Positions 32,382-40,839 of a DNA stretch of 64,000 nucleotides are shown in pieces. The notes under the pieces were generated by a model, which was not told where the DNA came from, did not search any database, and saw only the letters and a program-made list of their open reading frames with translations. Positions within the stretch are counted from its first letter, which is position 1. Each line of letters opens with the position of its first letter. Origin of the DNA: Devosia yakushimensis (lineage in GTDB: Bacteria; Pseudomonadota; Alphaproteobacteria; Rhizobiales; Devosiaceae); the NCBI RefSeq assembly GCF_030159855.1, contig NZ_BSNG01000001.1:1922001-1986000 (forward strand). The letters run 5' to 3'. Position numbers and translations under genes: made by a program.

Positions 32382-32495
32382 TACCCCCTCCTAGCCTCCC
32401 CCTGACAGGGGAGGGATCTCTCCACTCTTGGAGTGAGATCGAGTTCCAACCACAAGGCGGTCCCTCCTCCTATCAGGGGGAGGTTAGGTGGGGTA
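32382..32495. repeat. 115-bp palindromic element A, copy 4
   Basis: Left arm TACCCCCTCCTAGCCTCCCC, right arm TTAGGTGGGGTA. This copy has small losses (CCTGACAGGGGAGG instead of CCTGATAGGGGGAGG), so it is the most diverged of the five. It follows the mocF-like gene. Confidence 0.88.
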
Positions 32496-32546
32496 TCCTC
32501 TGATATCGAATATGCGGAAGCATACCCCCACCCTGCTCGCTTCAAC

Positions 32547-32605
32547 GGACTTAGCTAAGGCTAAGTCCTATCTCGCTTCCCTCCCCACAAGGGGGAGGGT
32601 GAGCC
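32547..32605. terminator. Hairpin pair before the MarR gene end
   Basis: GGACTTAGC (32547-32555) and GCTAAGTCC (32560-32568) form a perfect 9-bp stem with a 4-nt loop. A second short palindrome, CCCTCCCCACAAGGGGGAGGG, follows. They lie between convergent transcription units and may end either one; no long U-tract is present. Confidence 0.45.
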
Positions 32606-32633
32606 GACTGACAGCCCGGTGCTGAGGCCGACG

Positions 32634-33179
32634 CTACCCCTTCCCCGCTTTTGCCTTGGCTTCGGCCATCCAGCCACTGAAGCGTTGGAAGAGGCGGGCG
32701 AAGGTGACGAGGTCTTCTTCGGGCCAGCCGCCCAGGGCTTCGGCGAAGATGCGCCATTTATAGGTGCGGATGGCGGTGGCGTATTGCTGGCCGCGCTCGG
32801 TAAGTTCGAGACCGATGCGGCGGGCATCGGATTGCGAGGCGACCCGGCGCACGATGCCTTTTTCCACGGCGTCGGCCACGACCCGGCTGGCGCGCGAAGG
32901 GTCGACATTGAGGCGCTCGGCGATGAGGCCGACGGTGGCCTCGCCGCCCTCGATGGCGCAGAGTTCCAGGGCGCTCAGGATTTCGAGATCAGCGACATCG
33001 ATATCGAGCTTGAGGTCGCGCAGCGCCATGCGTCCCATTTCGCGGCGCTGCATGGAGCGGCGGATATGGATCATGACATGGTCGATATCCATCGTCGCCT
33101 GCGCGGCGGCGGGCGTCAGACCCAGCTCGATGAGGTGTGCAAGGTGGCTTGCGCGGGCGTCGCTCTCAGACTTGGCCAT
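32634..33179 (-). CDS. MarR-family transcriptional regulator
   Basis: A 181-residue winged-helix regulator. The recognition region VGLIAERLNVDPSRASRVVADAVEKGIVRRV and wing SQSDARRIGLELTERGQQ match the MarR fold. It is divergent from an EmrB/QacA-type efflux pump with an inverted repeat in the shared promoter. It most likely represses the pump until an exported compound or phenolic ligand binds. Confidence 0.88.
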   Translation of the reverse strand: MAKSESDARASHLAHLIELGLTPAAAQATMDIDHVMIHIRRSMQRREMGRMALRDLKLDIDVADLEILSALELCAIEGGEATVGLIAERLNVDPSRASRVVADAVEKGIVRRVASQSDARRIGLELTERGQQYATAIRTYKWRIFAEALGGWPEEDLVTFARLFQRFSGWMAEAKAKAGKG

Positions 33180-33200
33180 ATTATTCCGTTGCGTTTGTCA

Positions 33201-33221
33201 TATATGTGCTATTGACATATA
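33201..33221. promoter_or_regulatory. Candidate MarR operator
   Basis: TATATGT (33201-33207) and ACATATA (33215-33221) are perfect 7-bp arms around a 7-nt spacer, a typical MarR-family site. It overlaps TTGACA (33212-33217), a likely -35 element of the rightward MFS gene, so a bound repressor would block that promoter. Confidence 0.65.
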
Positions 33222-33264
33222 ATTGACTCTAGCACATTTTGGCGCAAATTCAACAGGTGCCGCC

Positions 33265-34797
33265 ATGACAGAAACCGCTCCCGCCCTCACGCAACGCCGA
33301 AAAATAGCGATTTATGTCTCGGTGCTGGTGGGTATGTTCATGGCCTCGCTCGATATGCAGATCGTGGCGACGGCGCTGCCCACTATCGCGGCTGATCTGG
33401 GGAAGCTGGAATTGTTCGGCTGGGTGGGCGCGGCCTATCTGCTCGCGACAGCGGCGGTGACGCCATTCTACGGCAAGCTGGGCGATCTGTTCGGGCGCAA
33501 GAAGGTGTTCATGGTAGCGATCGGGCTGTTCGTCATCGGCTCGGTGGCGTGCGGTTTTGCCTGGTCGATGGAAAGCCTGATTGCGGCGCGCGTGCTGCAG
33601 GGGCTGGGCGGCGGTGGGCTGATGACCTCGGCTTTCGGCATCATTGCGGACCTGTTCGAGCCGCGCGAGCGGGCGAAGTACCAAGGCTATAGCTCGGCGG
33701 TGTTTACGCTGTCGGGACTAATCGGGCCGGTGGCGGGCGGGATTATCAGCCAGGCGATTGGGTGGGAATATATCTTCCTGATCAATCTGCCGATCGGCAT
33801 TGCGGTGATTGCGGTGCTGGCTTTCGTGATGCCCAGCTTCGAGACGGGGCGGCAGCCGAGCATTGATTATCCGGGTGGCTTGCTGTTGGCGGGCGCGGTG
33901 ACGGCGACGGTGTTCTGGGCCGAGGAAGCGCTGGGCGGCGGCTATGGCGGGGTGATGGTTTACCTGCTGCCGGTGATCGCCATTGCCGCTATCATCGGCT
34001 TCGTGCTGGTGGAAAGGCGGGCGGTGGAGCCCATTGTGCCGCTGCATGTGCTGGGGAACCGGACCATTGCGCTGTCGCTGGCGATTTCGGTGATTTCGGG
34101 CGTGGCGACGCTGGGCATGCTCAATTATTTCGCGCTGTTCCTGCAGACGGTAACCGGGCTGCCGCCTGCCTATGCGGGGCTATTGTTCCTGCCCTCGTCG
34201 GTGGGGTCGCTGGTGGCCTCGATCGGGACAGGGTTTATCGTCGCGCGGACGGGGCGGTACAAGCCGTTTCCAGTGGCAGCGATGGCGCTGGGTGTGCTGG
34301 TGATGCTGGCCTTTGCCACGGTGCATGCGACGACGCCGATCTGGGTGATCGGAATTTTGATGTTCTTCTTCTCGTTTTCGATCGGACTGCAGATGCAGAC
34401 GCTGATGGTGGCCGTGCAATCCTCGGCGCCACGGCGGGATGTGGGCGCGGCCACGGGGACACTGACACTGGCGCGGATGATCGGGGCTTCGCTGGGGCTG
34501 GCGGCCAATGGCGGGATTTTGACTGCGGGGCTGGCGCGGGGACAGGCCGGGATATCGGCGGAGACGTTGGCTTTGATGCCGGGCACGATGAGCGAGATGA
34601 CGCCGGCAGCGATTGCTACTCTGCCCGCTGCGGCGGCGCAGGAGGTGGTGGAGGTGTTTGCGACTGCGTTTGGGTCGGTGTTTTATTTTGGCGCGGGGTT
34701 GTTTGCCGTGGGGCTGATCTGCGCGGCGTTCATCGAGAACAAGAAGCTGGAGCAGCATGCGACTGAGCCGGGACCGCAGGTGGCGGTGGCGGAGTAG
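33265..34797 (+). CDS. MFS drug-efflux transporter, DHA2 (EmrB/QacA) family
   Basis: A 510-residue proton antiporter with 14 predicted membrane helices. Motifs: helix 1 LDMQIVATALPTIAADL, motif A GKLGDLFGRKKVF, and motif C region FTLSGLIGPVAGGIISQAIGWEYIFLINLPIG. ATG 33265 (MTETAPALTQRR) follows ACAGGTG; an in-frame ATG 42 bp upstream would lie in the operator region. It exports small toxic compounds; the substrate range cannot be read. Confidence 0.9.
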   Translation: MTETAPALTQRRKIAIYVSVLVGMFMASLDMQIVATALPTIAADLGKLELFGWVGAAYLLATAAVTPFYGKLGDLFGRKKVFMVAIGLFVIGSVACGFAWSMESLIAARVLQGLGGGGLMTSAFGIIADLFEPRERAKYQGYSSAVFTLSGLIGPVAGGIISQAIGWEYIFLINLPIGIAVIAVLAFVMPSFETGRQPSIDYPGGLLLAGAVTATVFWAEEALGGGYGGVMVYLLPVIAIAAIIGFVLVERRAVEPIVPLHVLGNRTIALSLAISVISGVATLGMLNYFALFLQTVTGLPPAYAGLLFLPSSVGSLVASIGTGFIVARTGRYKPFPVAAMALGVLVMLAFATVHATTPIWVIGILMFFFSFSIGLQMQTLMVAVQSSAPRRDVGAATGTLTLARMIGASLGLAANGGILTAGLARGQAGISAETLALMPGTMSEMTPAAIATLPAAAAQEVVEVFATAFGSVFYFGAGLFAVGLICAAFIENKKLEQHATEPGPQVAVAE

Positions 34798-34884
34798 GGC
34801 TTACTCTCGGGGCGCCCTCCTCCACCCCTCTTCCCCATCAAGGGGAGGGTGAGCCCGGTGGGGTGGGGTTGGCATTGTGCCCGA

Positions 34885-35340
34885 TCAGGTCTCTCGTGCG
34901 CGTTCCAGGATGCGTTTGCATTCGAGGAGTTCGCGCAGGACGTCGGAGAGTTTGTCGCGGGATTCGCGGTCGAGGGCGGGGCTGGCGTGCATGACGGCTT
35001 CTTCGACTTCCGCCTCGTCGCCGGCTTCCTCGGCCATTTCGATCAGGGGGAGCAGCTCTTCGACGGGGCGGCCTTCACCCACGGCGATGACGTAGCGGCT
35101 GCCCTGATCCTTGAGGATGCGCTGGACGCCCTTGATGGTGAAACCCTGATCATAGAGCAGATGGCGGATGCCGCGGAGCAGAAGCACGTCTTCTGGGCGG
35201 TAGTAACGGCGGCCGCCGCCGCGCTTCAGCGGCTTGATGGTGGCAAAGCGAGTTTCCCAGAAGCGCAGGACATGCTGTGGCAGGTCGAGCTCTTCGGCTG
35301 CTTCAGAGATGGTCCGGAATGCGTCGGGTGACTTATCCAC
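34885..35340 (-). CDS. MerR-family transcriptional regulator next to ihfA
   Basis: A 151-residue MerR-type protein. The DNA-binding domain is at the N-terminus: FRTISEAAEELDLPQHVLRFWETRF, then GGGRRYYRPEDVLLLRGIRHLLYDQGFTIKGVQRIL. A short acidic and coiled tail follows instead of a metal-binding effector domain. This protein with ihfA, fabH and plsX is a conserved alphaproteobacterial cluster; its targets are unknown. The start is GTG at 35340, 27 bp after ihfA. Confidence 0.87.
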   Translation of the reverse strand: MDKSPDAFRTISEAAEELDLPQHVLRFWETRFATIKPLKRGGGRRYYRPEDVLLLRGIRHLLYDQGFTIKGVQRILKDQGSRYVIAVGEGRPVEELLPLIEMAEEAGDEAEVEEAVMHASPALDRESRDKLSDVLRELLECKRILERARET

Positions 35341-35367
35341 GGTTGGCCATAGACTCGCTGAAATGCC

Positions 35368-35679
35368 TTATTTTCCAGCGCCGACCATAGACTTGTTGAT
35401 CTTGGACTTCAACACGTTGCTGGGTTTGAACACAAGAACCTGCCGCGGAAGGATAGGAACCTCCTCGCCGGTCTTGGGATTCCGGCCGATGCGCTCGTTC
35501 TTGGAACGCACCTGAAACGAGCCGAAAGATGACAATTTGACGTTGGCGCCGGTGATCAGGGCATCGCCGATCAACTCAAGCACACGTTCCACCAATTCGG
35601 CCGACTCGGTTCTAGAAAGTCCAACGGTGCCGTAAACTGCTTCGGCAAGATCTGCCCGCGTTACCGTCTTCTGCGTCAT
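35368..35679 (-). CDS. ihfA: Integration host factor subunit alpha
   Basis: A 103-residue HU/IHF-family DNA-bending protein. MTQKTVTRADLAEAVYGTVGLSR begins the dimerisation helices, and the arm region reads LSSFGSFQVRSKNERIGRNPKTGEEVPI with the intercalating proline in GRNPKT. VLVFKPSNVLKSKIN is the usual IHF-alpha C-terminus. It pairs with IHF-beta to bend DNA at promoters and recombination sites. ATG 35679 is preferred over a GTG 6 bp upstream. Confidence 0.96.
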   Translation of the reverse strand: MTQKTVTRADLAEAVYGTVGLSRTESAELVERVLELIGDALITGANVKLSSFGSFQVRSKNERIGRNPKTGEEVPILPRQVLVFKPSNVLKSKINKSMVGAGK

Positions 35680-35916
35680 TCGCACCCCCGTGTTGCCAAC
35701 AGGGCAAAATCCCCAGGCTGGGACAGCAGCAATGGCGTCCCTGATACACTTGTTCCGGCACGGCCTGTTACGGGCAGCGCCACACAGCGGGATCCTTCCC
35801 TACGCCCCGGCGCTTCCTGCCAGCCCAAAAAACGGGCAGATTTCTGCGCGGGGTTCCTCCGACGGCATGGACACTAACGCCTTGAAACGGCTGAGGTCAA
35901 TGCGGCCTTTGGCCTG

Positions 35917-36894
35917 TTACCAGCGAATAAGCGAGGCGCCCCAGGTGAAACCGCCCCCCATGGCCTCAAGCATGACCAGATCGCCCGGCTTGATCCGGCC
36001 ATCGGCCACCGCGGCGCTCAGCGCCAACGGCACGGAGGCGGCGGACGTATTGGCGTGACGGTCGACAGTGACGATAACCTTTTCGGGTGGCAGGCCAAGC
36101 TTGGCCCCTGCCCCATCGATAATGCGCCGATTGGCCTGGTGGGGCACGAACCAGTCGAGATCGGCCACGGTGTAGCCCGATTTCTCCAGCGCGGCGTAGA
36201 CGACGTCGGTGATCTTGCCCACGGCGTGGCGGAAGACTTCGGGGCCCTGCATATGGACATGGCCGGTGGTGCCGGTGGAGGACGGGCCGCCATCGACGTA
36301 GAGCTTGTCCCAATAGTGGCCATCGGACCGCAAGGCCGAGGCCAGCACGCCGCGTTCGGGGGCATCGTCGGCCAGTTCAATTCGCTCCATGATGGCAGCG
36401 CCGGCGCCATCGCCGAAAAGAACGCAGGTCGAGCGATCGGTCCAATCGAGCAGGCGCGAGAACGTCTCGGCGCCGATAACCAGGGCACGATTGGCGAGGC
36501 CATTCTTGAGATAACTGTCGGCGGTGGCCACGGCATAGACGAAACCGGAACAGACCGCCTGGATATCGAAGGCCATGCCATGATGCATGCCCAGCTTCAT
36601 TTGCACGAGGGTAGCAGCGGCCGGGAAGGTATAGTCGGGTGTGGTGGTGGCGACGATGATGAGATCGATATCGTCCGGCGTGACGCCGGCATTGGCCATG
36701 GCCTGGCGGGCCGCCTCGACGGCAAGGTCAGAGGTGAACTGCCCTTCGGCCGCTATGTGGCGCTCCTTGATGCCGACACGCTGCTGGATCCATTCGTCGG
36801 ATGTATCGACCATGGTCGCCAGTTCGGCGTTGGTGAGGATTCGCTCAGGAAGATAGCCGCCGACACCGCGGATGATGGAACGCGTCTTGGTCAC
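35917..36894 (-). CDS. fabH: 3-oxoacyl-ACP synthase III (KAS III)
   Basis: A 325-residue condensing enzyme that starts fatty acid synthesis from acetyl-CoA and malonyl-ACP. The catalytic triad is visible: Cys in DIQAVCSGFVYAVATADSYL, His in WFVPHQANRRIIDG, Asn in RHANTSAASVPLAL. The GTG start at 36894 overlaps the plsX stop (GTGA), so the two are coupled. The order plsX-fabH-ihfA is the usual one. The 237-bp gap between this gene and ihfA holds no gene that I can support; it should contain the ihfA promoter. Confidence 0.96.
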   Translation of the reverse strand: MTKTRSIIRGVGGYLPERILTNAELATMVDTSDEWIQQRVGIKERHIAAEGQFTSDLAVEAARQAMANAGVTPDDIDLIIVATTTPDYTFPAAATLVQMKLGMHHGMAFDIQAVCSGFVYAVATADSYLKNGLANRALVIGAETFSRLLDWTDRSTCVLFGDGAGAAIMERIELADDAPERGVLASALRSDGHYWDKLYVDGGPSSTGTTGHVHMQGPEVFRHAVGKITDVVYAALEKSGYTVADLDWFVPHQANRRIIDGAGAKLGLPPEKVIVTVDRHANTSAASVPLALSAAVADGRIKPGDLVMLEAMGGGFTWGASLIRW

Positions 36895-37961
36895 GCCGGT
36901 TTCGCCTCAGATTCGGTCACGGGAGCGGCCTGGACCGCTTGGACGGGAAAGCGCTTCATTGTCTCCCCGATCTTGTCGATCAGGTGGCTGCGCGCCATTT
37001 CATAGGACAGGCCCAGGGCACTTTTATAGCCAATTTCGTCAGTGCCGCCGTGCGATTTGATCACAATACCATTGAGCCCCATGAATACCCCGCCATTGAC
37101 GGTGCGCGGGTCCATCTTGCGGCGCAGGGCATTGAGCGCCGACATGGCAAAGAAGGCGCCGATGCGGCTCATCAGATTGGATTTGAGGGCGGAGGACAGG
37201 TAGCGCCCCACCTGGCGGGCGGTGCCTTCGGCGGTCTTGAGGGCGATATTGCCGACAAAGCCCTCGGTGACCACGACATCGACAGTGCCCTTGCCGATAT
37301 CGTCGCCTTCGACAAAGCCATGATAGGTGAAGCCGGCGCCGCTGGCCTGGGCGAGAATCTTGCCCGCATCCTTGATCGAATCGAGGCCCTTGACCTCTTC
37401 GGTGCCGACATTGAGCAGGCCCACGCTGGGCATGTCATCGTCGAACAGGCAGCGCGCGAGCGCCGAGCCAAGAATGGCGTAATCCACCAATTGCTGGGCA
37501 TCGGCGCCAATCGTGGCGCCCATGTCGAGCACGATGATATCGCTGCGCAAGGTGGGCCAGATGGCCGCGATGCCGGGGCGGGAGATGCCTTCCATGGGGC
37601 GCAGGCAGAAGGTGGCCATGGCCATCAGCGCGCCGGTATTGCCGCCCGATACGGCGACATCGGCCTCGCCATCCTTGACGGCCTGGATGGCCATCCACAT
37701 CGAGGATGTGCCACGGCCCTTGCGCAGGGCTTGGCTGGGCTTTTCATCCATGGCGATGACGACATCGCAATGGCGCACGGTGGAGGCCGGCTTGAGCGCC
37801 GGGAATTCTTCGAGCAGTGGAGCAATCTGCTCCTGACGGCCATGGAAGATGAATCTCGTATTCTTGCGCTCACGCAGCGCCAGATAGGCTCCGTGGATCA
37901 CCGCCCGTGGCGCGTTATCCCCGCCCATGGCGTCCACTGAGATTGTAATCGTGTCGGTCAT
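36891..37961 (-). CDS. plsX: Phosphate acyltransferase PlsX
   Basis: A 356-residue enzyme making acyl-phosphate from acyl-ACP for phospholipid synthesis. Signatures are ISVDAMGGDNAPRAVIHGA at the N-terminus, AVSGGNTGALMAMATFCL, IVLDMGATIGADAQQLVDYA and VVTEGFVGNIALKTAEGTA. The ATG at 37961 (MTDTITISVDAMGG) is the family start. The longer frame upstream encodes no conserved sequence. Confidence 0.96.
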   Translation of the reverse strand: MTDTITISVDAMGGDNAPRAVIHGAYLALRERKNTRFIFHGRQEQIAPLLEEFPALKPASTVRHCDVVIAMDEKPSQALRKGRGTSSMWMAIQAVKDGEADVAVSGGNTGALMAMATFCLRPMEGISRPGIAAIWPTLRSDIIVLDMGATIGADAQQLVDYAILGSALARCLFDDDMPSVGLLNVGTEEVKGLDSIKDAGKILAQASGAGFTYHGFVEGDDIGKGTVDVVVTEGFVGNIALKTAEGTARQVGRYLSSALKSNLMSRIGAFFAMSALNALRRKMDPRTVNGGVFMGLNGIVIKSHGGTDEIGYKSALGLSYEMARSHLIDKIGETMKRFPVQAVQAAPVTESEAKPA

Positions 37962-38082
37962 ATTTGCCCGTAAATCGACCCCACAGGGGGCGGTGCCGCA
38001 ACATATCCCATCACAGGGAGGGTGCAAGCCCGCACAGTAATGCGGCTTGATGACGTGAGAAAGGGGCTTCCCTGTGGCCAGA

Positions 38083-38628
38083 TCAGGCCTTTTCAGGGCC
38101 CGGCTTGAGCTTTTTGAGGCTGGCAAAAGGCCCCGCATCGGCGTCGTCTGGAGCCAGGCCAAGACTATCGAGGCTTTCCCCCGGCTGGCGGGGGTAAGGG
38201 TCTATCGCCAAAGCCAGAGTTTCGATCAGCAAGGCACTGAGATCGACTTCGGGCCCATCGATGTGGTCGGGAAAGTCGTCATCTTCCAGATCGACGAAAA
38301 TTTCGGCGCCGGGGGCCGGCTTGTGGCTATGCCCTTCGGGCAGGAAAACCCGATCGATGGGTTCGTCAATATCCTGGGAGACCGGCTCGAAGGTGACGAC
38401 GGAGGGCTGCACGATTCGCGCGGTGAGCCGGCCCTGAGCGCGAATGCCGCCGCGCAGGGGCACGACGACGAGATCGGCGCTGAAGGCTTCGACGGCGCTG
38501 AGCTTGAGCGCATCGGCCAGTTTCTGGCGGGCCGCCTCATCGGGCGCAACGGCAATGGCGCGACCGGTGGCAGGGAGCCGGTCGATGCGGACAATGGCAT
38601 CCAGCAAGGGGGTGTCCTTGTGGGTCAT
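38083..38628 (-). CDS. DUF177 (YceD-like) protein
   Basis: A 181-residue cytosolic protein of the DUF177 family, often linked to the 50S subunit or 23S rRNA in other bacteria. The family motif is VPLRGGIRAQGRLTARIVQPSVVTFEPVSQDIDEPIDRVFLP, followed by a highly acidic middle (EIFVDLEDDDFPDHIDGPEVDLSALLIETLALAIDPYPR). Position just upstream of plsX is the usual one, although rpmF is not present between them here. It overlaps the upstream CBP3-like gene by 4 bp. Confidence 0.88.
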   Translation of the reverse strand: MTHKDTPLLDAIVRIDRLPATGRAIAVAPDEAARQKLADALKLSAVEAFSADLVVVPLRGGIRAQGRLTARIVQPSVVTFEPVSQDIDEPIDRVFLPEGHSHKPAPGAEIFVDLEDDDFPDHIDGPEVDLSALLIETLALAIDPYPRQPGESLDSLGLAPDDADAGPFASLKKLKPGPEKA

Positions 38629-39152
38629 GCAGTGGCCTCGAACGTGATGCTGCCGGCCATGATGGCTTCGGCGGACTGGGCTGCAAGGGCATCGTCCTGG
38701 GCCAGCAGATAGGCTGCAAGCGCGACGACGTGATCGCCATTCGCATCGTCAAAGATGTTGCGAACGAGAACAGCGCCAAGCGCGGCGGAATCGCGGCGAT
38801 CCATGGCTTCATTGATGGCGGCGAGCAGGCCGAAAAAGATATTGCCCATTTTCTGGATCTTCTTGGGAACACCGAGATCGGTGACGCCCATTTCGCGCAA
38901 GGAGCGATCCATATCCTTGAAAAACAGATCGAACACCGCCTGGCTGAAGGCTTTCTGGCCGCCCTGCTCTGCCCGCAGACGCCGGAACAGCAGCGCCATG
39001 TGGAGGCTGATCATGTCAAAACGGCCGGTAACGGTATCGGGCACATTCCAATCGGCATAGAAGACCGGCTGCCGGGATTGCGCCACAATGGCGCTATAGA
39101 TGGCGTAAACCGGCTCGGTGGCAGTGTTCTTGCGAAATAGTGACAAGATCAT
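38625..39152 (-). CDS. Ubiquinol-cytochrome c chaperone family protein (CBP3-like)
   Basis: A 175-residue protein of the CBP3/UQCC1 family, helpers of cytochrome bc1 assembly. Typical residues are YAIYSAIVAQSRQPVFYADWNVPDTVTGRFDMISLHMALLFRRL and VFDLFFKDMDRSLREMGVTDLGVPKKI. No signal peptide or membrane helix is seen. It is divergent from bamE and coupled to the DUF177 gene by a 4-bp overlap, a conserved alphaproteobacterial arrangement. Confidence 0.9.
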   Translation of the reverse strand: MILSLFRKNTATEPVYAIYSAIVAQSRQPVFYADWNVPDTVTGRFDMISLHMALLFRRLRAEQGGQKAFSQAVFDLFFKDMDRSLREMGVTDLGVPKKIQKMGNIFFGLLAAINEAMDRRDSAALGAVLVRNIFDDANGDHVVALAAYLLAQDDALAAQSAEAIMAGSITFEATA

Positions 39153-39312
39153 GGGATTGCGCTCAATGGCTCGATCGTTCTAACAAGACACTCAGCCGGG
39201 CAATGTCAGCTTGCCAGACGGACACGTTGGCGGCTACACATTCCGGCGGCCGGAACAGGCTGCAGCCTTGTCGTCGTGCCTATAATAGAGAGCCATCGAG
39301 GAAGTCAAATTC

Positions 39313-39762
39313 ATGCCTCTGCGTCGTGTTTCAGGTTCCATTGCCGCAATCGCAGCGATCGCCGTCGTTTTGGCGGGCTGCAGCAGCAGCGGTGTCCAGT
39401 TGGTGAGCGAGCGCACCCAGGGCTATGAAATCTCCGAAGGGGCGATGGCCCAGATTCGCCCCGGCCAGAGCCAGGAACTGGTGACCATCGTGCTGGGCTC
39501 GCCGCAATCCACCAATACATTTGGCGACCAATCGGCTTATTATTATGTCGAGACCAAGGTGCAGCAAACCGCGTTCGGCGTGACGTCGATCAAGTCGCGC
39601 ACGGTGCTCGCGATCTATTTCGACAAGAACAAGAAGGTCATCGACAAGGCGGTCTATACGGCGGCCGATGGCAAGACCGTAACCGTGGAAAGCCGCCGCA
39701 CGCCGTCGTTTGGCGAGGACCGGACGTTTATCCAGCAGATTTTGCAGTCGTTCGGCGGGTAA
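39313..39762 (+). CDS. bamE: Outer membrane assembly lipoprotein BamE (SmpA/OmlA)
   Basis: A 149-residue lipoprotein. The signal peptide ends in the lipobox VLAGCSSSG, with the acylated Cys near residue 23. The SmpA/OmlA fold follows: ISEGAMAQIRPGQSQELVTIVLGSPQSTNTFGDQSAYYYVE and a second half YFDKNKKVIDKAVYTAADGK. It is an accessory subunit of the Bam complex that inserts beta-barrels. A strong terminator follows. Confidence 0.92.
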   Translation: MPLRRVSGSIAAIAAIAVVLAGCSSSGVQLVSERTQGYEISEGAMAQIRPGQSQELVTIVLGSPQSTNTFGDQSAYYYVETKVQQTAFGVTSIKSRTVLAIYFDKNKKVIDKAVYTAADGKTVTVESRRTPSFGEDRTFIQQILQSFGG

Positions 39763-39784
39763 GGCTGGGCGGACGCGATATGAA

Positions 39785-39810
39785 AAAAGCCCCGGGTTTC
39801 CGGGGCTTTT
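39785..39810 (+). terminator. Rho-independent terminator of bamE
   Basis: An 11-bp perfect stem, AAAAGCCCCGG with CCGGGGCTTTT, closes on GTTT and runs into TGTTTTT. A textbook intrinsic terminator 23 bp past the stop codon. Confidence 0.95.
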
Positions 39811-39824
39811 TGTTTTTCAAACGG

Positions 39825-39850
39825 AGGTCCCCGCTTTCGCGGGGATGACA
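39825..39850. repeat. REP-like element (GTCATTCCCGC family), half copy
   Basis: One hairpin arm, GGTCCCCGCTTTCGCGGGGA followed by TGAC, like the right arm of 9146-9216. It lies between the bamE terminator and the end of nusB. Confidence 0.65.
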
Positions 39851-39859
39851 TTGTGGTGG

Positions 39860-40354
39860 CTACTTCGTGCCGCTCATGTCAGCGCCGGCTTCGCGGGCGA
39901 TGGCGTCGAGGGCAGCGTTGACCATGCCGGTGGCGTCATCTTCGTAGAAGGCGCGGGCGACATCGATATATTCGGTGATCACGACGCGCGGCGGAATGTC
40001 CTTGCGGCGGAGCAGTTCGAAAGCGGCGGCGCGCAGAATGGCGCGAAGGGTGGCGTCGATCCGTTCGACCGGCCAGCCATTGGCCAGGGCGCGATCGACG
40101 GCTGGATCGATGGCGAGCTGATGCTTGGCGACTCCCGAGACGATCTGGCGGAAGAAATCGGCATCGGCCGGCAGATATTGTTCGCCCTCGATCTCGCGGC
40201 CAAGATGGAAGCTGCCGAACTGGGCAAGGGTATCTTCAAGCGTCGCGCGGCCCACATCCATCTGGTAGAGCGCCTGAACGGCGGCGAGGCGAGCAGCACC
40301 GCGCTGATTGGCGGTGCGGGTGGATTGCGGGTCGCGTTTGGGAGCGTCGGCCAT
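39860..40354 (-). CDS. nusB: Transcription antitermination factor NusB
   Basis: A 164-residue all-helical protein of the NusB family. RGAARLAAVQALYQMDVGRATLEDTLAQF at the N-terminus and LRAILRAAAFELLRRKDIPPRVVITEYIDVARAFYEDDATGMVNAALDAIAR at the C-terminus are the family signatures. It binds boxA RNA with NusE for rRNA antitermination. It follows ribH by 1 bp in the order ribE-ribH-nusB that is common in alphaproteobacteria. Confidence 0.96.
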   Translation of the reverse strand: MADAPKRDPQSTRTANQRGAARLAAVQALYQMDVGRATLEDTLAQFGSFHLGREIEGEQYLPADADFFRQIVSGVAKHQLAIDPAVDRALANGWPVERIDATLRAILRAAAFELLRRKDIPPRVVITEYIDVARAFYEDDATGMVNAALDAIAREAGADMSGTK

Positions 40355-40355
40355 T

Positions 40356-40829
40356 TTATGCGTTCAGCCGGGTCTTGAGGGCGGCCATGGCCAGAGCGGC
40401 GCGGGCGGCGCCGCCGCCCTTGTCCTGTTCGGACACGCGGGCGCGGGCCCAGGCCTGATCCTCGTTCTCGACGGTGAGGATGCCATTGCCCAGCGGCAGG
40501 GCGTCAACGACGGAGATTTCCATCAGCGCGCGGGCGCTTTCATTGGAGACGATCTCGTAATGGGTGGTTTCGCCGCGGATGACGGTGCCCAGGGCAACGA
40601 AGCCATCATAATCGCCGGCCTCCAGCGCCATGGCAATGGCGGCGGGGATTTCGAGGGCGCCGGGAACGGTCACTACATCAAAGGTTGCGCCGGCGGCCGT
40701 GATGGCAGCGGAAGCGCCGGCCAGGAGCTCGTCGGCCAGCTCGGTATAGTAACGGGCCTCGACGATGAGGAAGTGCTGGCCATCGGCGGAGCCGGGCTCG
40801 ATGGGGAAATTGGCGCCGTGAGAGGCCAT
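40356..40829 (-). CDS. ribH: 6,7-dimethyl-8-ribityllumazine synthase
   Basis: A 157-residue enzyme for the penultimate riboflavin step. Motifs: FLIVEARYYTELADELLAGA, VPGALEIPAAIAMALE, and the active-site GTVIRGETTHYEIVSNESARAL with its catalytic His. The ATG at 40829 (MASHGANFPIEPGS) follows AAGGAC; longer frames extend into the spacer without homology. It lies between ribE and nusB. Confidence 0.95.
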   Translation of the reverse strand: MASHGANFPIEPGSADGQHFLIVEARYYTELADELLAGASAAITAAGATFDVVTVPGALEIPAAIAMALEAGDYDGFVALGTVIRGETTHYEIVSNESARALMEISVVDALPLGNGILTVENEDQAWARARVSEQDKGGGAARAALAMAALKTRLNA

Positions 40830-40839
40830 GGGGCAGTCC

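Noticed and set aside
19701..32495. Element A copies as a CRISPR array
   Set aside because: The repeats are long inverted palindromes spread over kilobases with genes between them, not short direct repeats with regular spacers. No cas gene is present.
30755..34797. Region of GGG- and GTG-rich coding style as a recent transfer
   Set aside because: The shift in appearance is modest, without mobile genes, integrase, tRNA junction or abrupt border. A codon-usage calculation would be needed before claiming transfer.
35690..36058. 122-codon frame between ihfA and fabH
   Set aside because: It overlaps the end of fabH on the other strand and has no domain; the space more likely holds the ihfA promoter.
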